Shown in pieces: positions 19,837-27,041 of a stretch of 31,156 nt of DNA. Location: positions 1-31,156 of the IMG/VR virus record IMGVR_UViG_3300043464_002308; one strand, given 5' to 3'. Made by a program: the position numbers and the translations under genes. Source of the stretch: a virus. A model generated the notes under the pieces. It was not told where the DNA came from and did not search any database. It saw nothing but the letters and a program-made list of their open reading frames with translations. Every line of letters begins with the position of its first letter. Positions within the stretch are counted from its first letter, which is position 1.

Positions 19837-20611
19837 TTATTTCTTTCAGTGTAGGAGCGTAAACTCCAATATGTTGTACCGTTATGCTAGCCGCTATGTT
19901 TGCAAACTTAATTGCAGCTACAATATCTTGCGTATTCAAGTATTCATATACTAGCGCTGCTAGAAAAGTGTCTCCTGCTCCACATACGTCTGCGACTTCT
20001 ACAAGAGGTGCACTGTACATTGTATCTAAATATTCTGCACCATGCTTGCCGTGTGTAACTATTAAGTGTTCAGGAAGTGTTTTGGCTAGTTGTTTTTCAG
20101 TGCTATTTATCTTTACTATTGCGCGACCAACATTAGCTAAGTCCGGCTTTTTAGTGTCTAAAAATACAGGGCCTACAAAAGTATTACAAACTTCTTGTAT
20201 TAAATCGTACGTTACGCTGCCCTTATTGTAGTCACTTATAACTACTGCATCATATACTGGTGGTATTTCTGTTTCTAACACAATTGGCTGCGATTTAGCG
20301 TCGTGGTCTAATCGCATTATGTGCTGATTAGATTTTACGTCGATAAATCTAGTTTTTACACTGCCTTTCATGGTGAGCAGATTTACTGTGCAGCCTAGCT
20401 GTTTCAAATTTTCTTCAACATTTGCAGCCATACCATTCTTAGTTTCTTCTTTTGTAGGAACAAATACAGGTACTGGTGCCTCAGGACTTAGTCGAGTAAT
20501 TGATCCGTATACATACTGATCAACGCAGCTGTCGCCGATTAATAAAATTTTCCAAGATTTGGGAACTTGAGTAAGGTGTTGATCTAGAATAGAAAATAAG
20601 TTCTCGTGCAT
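19814..20611 (-). CDS. hldE1: Heptose-7-phosphate kinase (HldE N-terminal domain type, PfkB family)
   Basis: 265 aa. Ribokinase/PfkB fold: 'LLIGDSCVDQYVYGSITRLS' (23-42; the 'RLSPEAPVPVF' continuation is typical of RfaE kinases), 'MAANVEENLKQLG' (61-73; a normal family member has 'GGAANVA'), 'SDYNKG' (126-131), and the catalytic 'GAGDTF' (211-216; base D214). It phosphorylates D-glycero-D-manno-heptose 7-phosphate at C1. In bacteria such as E. coli this domain is fused to the adenylyltransferase; here it is separate and downstream of it. Its first 92 bases lie inside that gene in another frame; no nearer start codon keeps the fold. The symbol marks the domain only. Confidence 0.88.
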   Translation of the reverse strand: MHENLFSILDQHLTQVPKSWKILLIGDSCVDQYVYGSITRLSPEAPVPVFVPTKEETKNGMAANVEENLKQLGCTVNLLTMKGSVKTRFIDVKSNQHIMRLDHDAKSQPIVLETEIPPVYDAVVISDYNKGSVTYDLIQEVCNTFVGPVFLDTKKPDLANVGRAIVKINSTEKQLAKTLPEHLIVTHGKHGAEYLDTMYSAPLVEVADVCGAGDTFLAALVYEYLNTQDIVAAIKFANIAASITVQHIGVYAPTLKEINEIAGNS

Positions 20612-20927
20612 ATTCTGAACCGATTACGGTTTTATCTTTATAATCACTTCCCACAATCATTTTATGTGGTCTATATTGTTTTACTATTTGAGTTAATTCC
20701 AGGTCACTATCAAAAATCATTGCATCATCAACCCAGCGCAAGCTTTGAATTAACTTTAGTCTGTTATACTGTGGATTTAGGGGCCTGTCCAGCCCTTTTC
20801 TAGCAGCAACTCTATCGTCAGAATCAATTGCTACTAGCAAAAAGTCACCTAGACTTTTTGCATACTGCAATAGGTCTAGGTGGCCTGGATGTAAAACGTC
20901 AAAAGTACCGTTTACAAATATTTTCAT
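20520..20927 (-). CDS. hldE2: Heptose-1-phosphate adenylyltransferase (HldE C-terminal domain type)
   Basis: 135 aa. Nucleotidyltransferase fold with 'VNGTFDVLHPGHLDLLQYA' (5-23), the HxGH signature H13-PG-H16, 'VAIDSDDRVAARKG' and the C-terminal 'YSSSQIL' that matches the ISSTxI motif. It would transfer AMP (or CMP, as in the related TagD) to a sugar phosphate; HldE-type is preferred because kinase and epimerase of the same pathway follow. It starts with an ATGA overlap on the carbamoyltransferase gene and overlaps the kinase by 92 bases. Confidence 0.87.
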   Translation of the reverse strand: MKIFVNGTFDVLHPGHLDLLQYAKSLGDFLLVAIDSDDRVAARKGLDRPLNPQYNRLKLIQSLRWVDDAMIFDSDLELTQIVKQYRPHKMIVGSDYKDKTVIGSEYARELIFYSRSTPYSSSQILENFINRRQLR

Positions 20928-22711
20928 TCGTTAGCAATTTTTAGTAATTTATTATACTCTGGCAAATACAAGTACTCGATTTCGCTTTGTTGCAGTGTCC
21001 ACAGTGCGTCTGCTAAAGTCTCTACTAGTGGTTCTCCGCCCAAGTTAAAACTTGTGTTGAATAAAATTGGCGTACCAGTCTTATCCTTAAAGCACTTAAT
21101 TAAATCGTAGTAGTGTTCATTTTCACTACGGTTAACTGTCTGTATACGACAAGTTCCATCAACGTGAATAATACTTGGAATCTTTTCTTCTACACCAGGT
21201 TGACAATTAACAGCATACATCATATGTGGGCTGTTTTGCATACCTCGTAGATCAAACCAGTCATGAACATCTTCTTCTAGTATTGTACCTGCAAAAGGTC
21301 TAAAATACTCTCTACGTTTTACTTGATTAACAAAGTCTTTGCCGTCTTTGAATCTAGGATCAAATAATATACTACGATTACCTAGTGCACGTGGGCCATT
21401 TTCGCTACGACCTTGAAATAGAGCAACAATATTCTTTTGCTCTAACAGCTCAACTACTTGATTGTGGTTACAGTCGCTGACTGTGGCACCGTATTCGTTT
21501 GCTAAATTGCTTATTTGGTCGTCAGTATACTGATATTGAGGGCCTAAGTAAATTTCGCGTGGGTGCATTTCTTCAGACTTACTAAGTTCATGATAACCCC
21601 ACAAAGCTACACCAATTGCAGTTCCACCATCATTACTAATAGGCTCTACATATAGTTCTATGCCAAGATCGTTTAACTCATTCAAATAGTGATAGTTAGC
21701 AACACAGTTAAGTGCATAACCACCACTTAAAACTACTTTCTTTTTGCCTGTTAGCTCAACTGCACGCTTAATTAACTCTAACACTTGGTGCTGAGTCTGT
21801 GTTTGACAAGCGTAGGCTAAATCTCGACGATTCTGAGTTTTAGTAACATCTTTATCAGTTACAGTCATTAACTCAGCGTACATTTGTGAATTAACCATTG
21901 CACCGTTAGGGTATCTTGGAACTATTACATTTCTGTCGCTAATTGTAGCAAGTTGAGAATCTATAAACAGCTTTGGAATATTTTCGTTAGGCTTTCCGTA
22001 CGGGAATAAACCCATAGTTTTTCCTGCCTCAATAGCACTAAAACCACAATACTCTGTTACTGCTTCGTATACTTTGGTAATACCAGCATGACCGCTTATA
22101 AATTCAATATGCGTACCTGGTTCACCAAACTTTTCCGAACTCTGACTTTCAGTATACATTCCAGTTATAGAGTCTCTGCAACCTAAATGTTTATATACAG
22201 TTTTGAAATTTGCAGGATAACTACAATCTATTAGTGTTTCTGTTTCCCATAGTGCTATCGGCTGGTCGCCAAATCCTGCAGAGTACATTGTGCCAGCACC
22301 GTCTACAATTACAGCAACTGCGTCTTTAAATCCACTTCTATAAAAAGCAATGGCTGCATGAATTTTGTGATGTGAGTGGCTTAGATCAATAACTTGAGGA
22401 TGATTTCTAGGATCTGCGTTGCGACTTATAAGTCCCATTTTACGAGCAAGTCCAGTGTATACATCGTCACCACTGTAGTCTACTTTACCAGCGGTTTCCT
22501 TTAGCGACTGAGTATGCGAAACAAAAATATAGTCTACTTTATCTGTATATTCTTTTACCTTCATCATGGTAGCATAAGGCCCGCCATCATATTTTTGCCT
22601 ACTAAGCCTTTCTTCTTCTAAACTGAAGACTACTTTACCGTCCTTTAGTAAGCACGCCCCGGCGTTGTGGCCGCGAGCAATACCGAGAATATACCCAGTT
22701 TTATTAATCAT
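20924..22711 (-). CDS. Carbamoyltransferase, NodU/TobZ family
   Basis: 595 aa, full length for the family. N-terminal Kae1-like ATPase domain: 'GIARGHNAGACLL' (10-22), 'SLEEERLSRQKYDGG' (30-44), 'HSHHKIHAAIAFY', 'AVIVDGAGT', 'VVLSGGYALNCVAN'; C-terminal carbamoyl-transfer domain: 'GRSENGPRALGNRSIL', 'REYFRPFAGTILEED' and 'NTSFNLGGEP'. The family makes carbamoyl-AMP from carbamoyl phosphate and ATP and moves the carbamoyl group to a hydroxyl of a sugar. Here it sits between a glycosyltransferase and heptose genes, so a carbamoylated sugar is likely. AAAGG stands ~12 bases before the ATG. Confidence 0.92.
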   Translation of the reverse strand: MINKTGYILGIARGHNAGACLLKDGKVVFSLEEERLSRQKYDGGPYATMMKVKEYTDKVDYIFVSHTQSLKETAGKVDYSGDDVYTGLARKMGLISRNADPRNHPQVIDLSHSHHKIHAAIAFYRSGFKDAVAVIVDGAGTMYSAGFGDQPIALWETETLIDCSYPANFKTVYKHLGCRDSITGMYTESQSSEKFGEPGTHIEFISGHAGITKVYEAVTEYCGFSAIEAGKTMGLFPYGKPNENIPKLFIDSQLATISDRNVIVPRYPNGAMVNSQMYAELMTVTDKDVTKTQNRRDLAYACQTQTQHQVLELIKRAVELTGKKKVVLSGGYALNCVANYHYLNELNDLGIELYVEPISNDGGTAIGVALWGYHELSKSEEMHPREIYLGPQYQYTDDQISNLANEYGATVSDCNHNQVVELLEQKNIVALFQGRSENGPRALGNRSILFDPRFKDGKDFVNQVKRREYFRPFAGTILEEDVHDWFDLRGMQNSPHMMYAVNCQPGVEEKIPSIIHVDGTCRIQTVNRSENEHYYDLIKCFKDKTGTPILFNTSFNLGGEPLVETLADALWTLQQSEIEYLYLPEYNKLLKIANE

Positions 22712-22726
22712 TTATATTTTATACCT

Positions 22727-23734
22727 TTACGCAACACTTAATTTTTTCGAAAATGGAGGAATAATTCCAGCAGCATCTGAAACTATTGGCTTATTTGGTT
22801 GTTCTGGCGCTTGCTTTGTTTTACCTAGTTTATCAGTAACGCTTTTAATGATTCTATCAAAAGTTTTATCCTCTAGTATCATTAAATCTTCGTTTACCCT
22901 GTCGGCTACAAAATCCATTGTAACTCGTATTGGGCTATAAACACGCCTGTCTTTACCATTATCAATTATGGTAAAATTCTTGTTAGACGGATAGCTTATA
23001 TTTTCTGGAAAAGTTGAGCCAATAACTACTGTAGCTGGCTTATTAAGCGCGTGTGCGTAGTGTTGCCCCATACTATCGCAACCAATAAAATAGTCTGCTG
23101 CATTTATAATACCCATCCACTGTAGCAGATTGGCATTTGGTATTGCAGCACCCATTTGTTTATTAGTTTGAATCTCAATATTTGTCATTAAAACTACCGC
23201 ATAGTGCTTTGACAGCTCCTCTACAGTTTTAAAAACATCTTTTAACTCAAAGCTGCGACCACTAGTATCAATTATAAAATTACCGTCTCTGTGCGCCCCG
23301 GATCCAAATGGTTGAAACACAACAGTTTTTGGTTTTCCTAATTGAGACCTCACTTGACTAACTAAGTTATGTCCATACGCTTGGTCAATTTTATTAATCT
23401 CTAAATTAAATTGTTTTGTTTCTGGTATTTCTTTTAAGTCGTTTATAAGTATGTCAAAAGCTTGAATTAAATTGCACTTTTGGTTAAAATATGCATTCAA
23501 TCTATAAGGCTCAGGAGATACGATCTCACGATCCTTTAGTTTTTCTTCAAATAAGCCTTTATGACCCATTGGCCACACATTGTTTCTTATTATAGGGCTG
23601 GTCAGAAATAGTTCTGACCAGGCCTCACATACAATAACAACTTCGCTATCTACGTTTTGCTTATACCATTCAAGAGCAGGTATAGCGCACAGCACTCTAC
23701 CTGCTCCACCGTTAATAAAAAATGCTTTTTTCAT
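22727..23734 (-). CDS. GT9 (heptosyltransferase)-like glycosyltransferase
   Basis: 335 aa, GT-B fold pattern: 'INGGAGRVLCAIPALEWY' (7-24; the G-x-G-D/R..PAL motif of family 9), central 'VVFQPFGSGAHR' (138-149; acceptor/nucleotide loop), and 'FIGCDSMGQHYAHALNKP' (216-233), the nucleotide-sugar motif equal to 'DSGPMHLA' of heptosyltransferases. With ADP-heptose genes downstream it probably transfers heptose, though to which acceptor (LPS, protein or phage fibre) is unknown. The last ~35 residues are a Lys/Pro/Gln tail not typical of the family. First gene after a promoter, so it leads the operon. Confidence 0.8.
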   Translation of the reverse strand: MKKAFFINGGAGRVLCAIPALEWYKQNVDSEVVIVCEAWSELFLTSPIIRNNVWPMGHKGLFEEKLKDREIVSPEPYRLNAYFNQKCNLIQAFDILINDLKEIPETKQFNLEINKIDQAYGHNLVSQVRSQLGKPKTVVFQPFGSGAHRDGNFIIDTSGRSFELKDVFKTVEELSKHYAVVLMTNIEIQTNKQMGAAIPNANLLQWMGIINAADYFIGCDSMGQHYAHALNKPATVVIGSTFPENISYPSNKNFTIIDNGKDRRVYSPIRVTMDFVADRVNEDLMILEDKTFDRIIKSVTDKLGKTKQAPEQPNKPIVSDAAGIIPPFSKKLSVA

Positions 23735-23771
23735 GTTTAGGTTAATCTATACCTTTGGTTAGTAAATAGTT

Positions 23772-23800
23772 ATTATACTATAAATTACCAAAAAAGTAAA
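23772..23800 (-). promoter_or_regulatory. Sigma70-type promoter for the heptose/bilin operon
   Basis: On the minus strand TTTACT (23800-23795, 4 of 6 consensus), a 17-base spacer and TATAAT (23777-23772). It lies in the 75-base gap before the glycosyltransferase and gives a ~30-base leader. The 13 bases TATAATAACTATT are identical to the phoH promoter. No clear terminator separates it from the cysteine-rich gene upstream. Confidence 0.7.
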
Positions 23801-23809
23801 ATGTATTTT

Positions 23810-25132
23810 TTAGTTGCAGTTCCAAGATACGCAAATGGCTCCAGCTCGACCGTAGTCACCACAGTGTGTGCCAGGCGATCTAACAAAACGACCAGTGCCT
23901 CCGACACCAGGAGCTCGTCTCCAACCATGGCATGCCATTGGGGAGAAGCAGCCCTGACTACAACATTTCTCTGTTGTGCCGAACTGTTTAGAGAGTGGCC
24001 ATTCAGCATCTGGACTTACTATGTTCCACGAATTTGGGAAGCCTACTGAGGGTAATTGTATGTGATAACTACTGCTATCTGCATTATTAGGGTGTCCTAA
24101 GCAACAAGTTGCTCCTACCCAGAATCCTGGCCAGACTCCGTACGTACCGTAGTGCTTAACATTCTTGAAGTTTCTGCAATCAACGTTTATAAACATTGGT
24201 GAGCAGAATCCGCAGTGATGATCATAGTGTGGAGGAATCCAACTAGACTGGTTAGGGCCATCGTAACAAGTCCCCCATTGGCTGCTGCAAGTTTGCATAC
24301 CTCTGATACATTGGAAGTCTCTACCAAATGAGCACATGCAACCGCCGCCTGTCATAAGGTCCATGTTATTCATTACGGTCCAGGTACCGCCTATTTGCAT
24401 ACTACAGCAATTATTCCAGCCAAAACTCTGGCACCAACTACAGTTCCATCTGCAAGCACAAGGTTCTGGGCCTCCATGGGTAGTAATACTGGTAGCGTTG
24501 CCATTTGCATTGTCATAGTAGCAGACCATGGTACAGTAGCCATTAGTAAATCCAGGGGTTCCGCTAGCATCACCAAAACAGCATTGGGCACAGCCTGCAC
24601 AAAGAAATAGACAATCGCCCTGTGTAACGTTAAATTCAATAACAGAGTACGCGCCGTTTGTACCGCCAGTACCTAAACCTTGGCAACAAGCTCCAGAACT
24701 CCCAGTACCAGGCCCCCACATTTGAACTTGAACTCTGCTTACCCCTGCAGGAACACACCAGTTACACTCTCTATTGCAGCGCACAAAGTCTTGGTCCATT
24801 AACCACAAACCATTTTGTCTTGGTTTTGTGAATTGGCCAAAAGTTTTGCAATATAAATCATTTACTGCATATACTGCTTCATGCGGGCTGTCATAGCATA
24901 ACCAATTTGGCAATACATAACCTGCCCTGTTAAATCCATCAGGAAGTCTGCAAGTACAGTTAGGTGTCCATGCAAAACTTTCTATACTAACTCTATCACA
25001 CTCAGCTGTACCAGCATATCCTGTTGCCTTCTGTAGGGCAGTGTACCTAGCACGGTCTGTTTCAGCGTCTATTAGCTGCTGTGTAAGTATTGCTTGCTCT
25101 CTAAGAGCTGCTTGTACTAAAATATCACTCAT
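23810..25132 (-). CDS. Cysteine-rich glycine-rich tail-type protein B (440 aa)
   Basis: 40 cysteines in 440 residues by my count. A helical N-terminus (1-35) is followed by a domain related to phage Gly-rich tail/adhesin modules: 'CVPAGVSRVQVQMWGPG' (126-142), 'GGTNGAYSVIEFNVTQGD' (156-173) and the cluster 'LCAGCAQCC' (177-185). Many W, G, N and CC pairs continue to the end ('GRAGAICVSWNCN'). No signal peptide. It is a paralogue of the 380-aa protein ~1.9 kb away. The start overlaps the stop of the 240-aa gene as ATGA. Disulfide-stabilised or metal-binding virion tip protein is likely; no enzymatic motif seen. Confidence 0.82.
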   Translation of the reverse strand: MSDILVQAALREQAILTQQLIDAETDRARYTALQKATGYAGTAECDRVSIESFAWTPNCTCRLPDGFNRAGYVLPNWLCYDSPHEAVYAVNDLYCKTFGQFTKPRQNGLWLMDQDFVRCNRECNWCVPAGVSRVQVQMWGPGTGSSGACCQGLGTGGTNGAYSVIEFNVTQGDCLFLCAGCAQCCFGDASGTPGFTNGYCTMVCYYDNANGNATSITTHGGPEPCACRWNCSWCQSFGWNNCCSMQIGGTWTVMNNMDLMTGGGCMCSFGRDFQCIRGMQTCSSQWGTCYDGPNQSSWIPPHYDHHCGFCSPMFINVDCRNFKNVKHYGTYGVWPGFWVGATCCLGHPNNADSSSYHIQLPSVGFPNSWNIVSPDAEWPLSKQFGTTEKCCSQGCFSPMACHGWRRAPGVGGTGRFVRSPGTHCGDYGRAGAICVSWNCN

Positions 25133-25851
25133 TCTGCCACCTCTTCTGGTTGTGCTTGTTGTTCAGATACGGGTATGCTCTTAAGTGACATTTCTACCGC
25201 TTTCGATATTTGTGGAACTGCACTACTATCAGGCAACTTATCAAATTTCCACGGTCTTTGGTCTTTAATAGATACTTTAAAATTATTTAAAGTATCTATT
25301 GCCTGTGTAATCTTAGTTAAATTTTGTGCAGAATGCTGTACGTTATCTCTGTTATATTCAAGCAAAGTAATTTTATCTTCTACTTCTCTAAGAATACTTA
25401 ATTCTTGCGGATATTTATAATTAGGAACTAATTTAAACTCGTATGCCGTGTTTTCATTATTCAAAGAATAGTCTAGTAGATAATAATCAGTAATTCTAGG
25501 ATTAGTGATTACTGCGCATATACTTCCATCAAAATTTTCTTCATCAGCATATGTATATTCGTAGTTTGGATTATTTTTTTGAACTAGTAGTTCAGCTAGT
25601 GCTGTGTTTTGCTCTGCCGATATTTCTAGTATTTTGTATTTTTCCGTGTCTTGGAAAATTGGATTTTCTACAGGTTCGAAGAATGCCAAATTAAATACTT
25701 CTTCTACATCTTCGTTTCCGTCTTGTTTTATTAAAGATACAACTACATATATTGTATCTGGCCCATTATAGTTAAATGTGGCACTTAAGTCTTCTTCCCA
25801 ACTGTTAACGTATAGTTCGTCAGGAATTTTAATAGTAAATTGTTTTTGCAT
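25129..25851 (-). CDS. Acidic structural-type protein between cysteine-rich paralogues (240 aa)
   Basis: Function not recognised. A predominantly beta N-terminal half ('FTIKIPDELYVNSWEEDLSA', 'DTIYVVVSLIKQDG'), 'DYYLLDYSLNNENTAYEFKL' near 125-145, a helical segment (~150-190) and a Pro/Gln/Glu-rich tail. Only one cysteine (in 'GSICAVI'), in striking contrast to its neighbours. Translationally coupled to protein B by ATGA. It could be a chaperone, an attachment or an assembly partner for the tail proteins; this is inference from position only. Confidence 0.75.
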   Translation of the reverse strand: MQKQFTIKIPDELYVNSWEEDLSATFNYNGPDTIYVVVSLIKQDGNEDVEEVFNLAFFEPVENPIFQDTEKYKILEISAEQNTALAELLVQKNNPNYEYTYADEENFDGSICAVITNPRITDYYLLDYSLNNENTAYEFKLVPNYKYPQELSILREVEDKITLLEYNRDNVQHSAQNLTKITQAIDTLNNFKVSIKDQRPWKFDKLPDSSAVPQISKAVEMSLKSIPVSEQQAQPEEVAE

Positions 25852-25875
25852 ATACTTTTATATCCTTGCTATACA

Positions 25876-27018
25876 TTAACACCAAGATACTCGTACTGCA
25901 CCGCCGTGACCTCTGCAGCCACCGCCGCAGTTACCACTACAGCTAGCACTACCAGCACCTCCACGACCTGGCATACTCCAACAGCAAACGTTAATACACC
26001 CAGCGCCGGTAATACAGTTTTGAGTATTTCCATTTTGATTCGACCAGGCACCAATAGTAGGCCCAGAATAGATTGCATTATTGCTGTCAAATGCATGTAC
26101 TGGTGCAAAACAGTATCTGTACATAAAGCCGTGACCCATGCAGCCACCATCGTGCCAAGTTAGTGCGGGCCAGTACCCTCTAACACCATGTGGAGTCCCA
26201 AAGAAACCTGTACAACATTCTTCTATCCAAGGAATGCAGTCATTCATTCTAGCCTTCCAGCTTGTACTACCACCAACACAATGAGCCGGCCATGTACTTA
26301 CCTCTAATCCTCGACAAGAGTTAGTTGCTGTGTCGCACCTATTTGGATTAATACAGAAATACTGTCCACACAAATAGGTGCCTGTATAAGTACTGCTAGG
26401 ACCTGCACTAACATCTACAGGGGTAATACCACAGTGACGCTGTTGGGAAGCTTTCCATCTAAAAATTTCTGGTTGATATCCGCCTTGAGCACAGAAATTT
26501 GTTAAACCCGATCCAGTAACAAAGCTAGAAGCGGCTAGTTTAACGTTGCCGGTAGTCCAGCAGTTTGAGTAACAGAAACCGCTTATTGGGCCCATGTTTA
26601 CGCAACAACATTCTGCACAACCTGCACACAATGTATACTGGCACCCTGGAACGGCATCAATTATAATTGTAGCGTAAGCTCCGTTTGCGCCGGGCAAGCC
26701 CCAAGCACAGCACTCGCCGCCAACTCCATTTGCTCCAGCACCCCATACCTGAAATTGTACCCGTGTTGCACCTGCTGGCACAGTCCACAAACAACACCGG
26801 CCACAGCCGGCATTGTCAGTGTTTTGTACTACAAATTGCTTATTGCCAACCGCTGTTTGATTTAACATCGGTTGGCTTTGCCAAGTAATTGGATCCCAGG
26901 TTGTTACACCGCTGATAAGTCCGAATTCACTTGCAATTGCTGCTTGCTCTTGGGCAAGCCTGGTTCTTATAGCCTCATTGCGCTCAATGAGTTGACTATA
27001 TAATGTTATGTCTGACAC
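25876..27018 (-). CDS. Cysteine-rich glycine-rich tail-type protein A (380 aa)
   Basis: 33 cysteines in 380 residues. Like protein B: helical start (2-31), then 'WTVPAGATRVQFQVWGAG' (78-95), 'GANGAYATIIIDAVPG' (110-125) and 'LCAGCAECCC' (130-139), then Cys/Gly/Asn/Trp-rich repeats and a Gly/Cys C-terminus ('SCSGNCGGGCRGHGG'). The 'W.VPAG.T.V...WG.G' block is the start of the glycine-rich sandwich domain seen in phage tail tips and collars. GTG start, with AAGGAG eight bases upstream. It follows the giant tail protein by 23 bases, so it is probably in the same late transcript as a virion component. Confidence 0.82.
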   Translation of the reverse strand: MSDITLYSQLIERNEAIRTRLAQEQAAIASEFGLISGVTTWDPITWQSQPMLNQTAVGNKQFVVQNTDNAGCGRCCLWTVPAGATRVQFQVWGAGANGVGGECCAWGLPGANGAYATIIIDAVPGCQYTLCAGCAECCCVNMGPISGFCYSNCWTTGNVKLAASSFVTGSGLTNFCAQGGYQPEIFRWKASQQRHCGITPVDVSAGPSSTYTGTYLCGQYFCINPNRCDTATNSCRGLEVSTWPAHCVGGSTSWKARMNDCIPWIEECCTGFFGTPHGVRGYWPALTWHDGGCMGHGFMYRYCFAPVHAFDSNNAIYSGPTIGAWSNQNGNTQNCITGAGCINVCCWSMPGRGGAGSASCSGNCGGGCRGHGGAVRVSWC

Positions 27019-27041
27019 TATTATTCTCCTTGCAAGCTACA

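Noticed and set aside
24336-24639. Open frames on both strands within cysteine-rich gene B
   Set aside because: They arise from TGC/TGT-rich codons; the true frame has conserved motifs shared with paralogue A.
25411-25420. TATAAATA on the minus strand, resembling a T4 late promoter
   Set aside because: It lies in the middle of the 240-aa coding region, ~280 bases before the next start, and no such motif was noticed in the gaps before structural genes.
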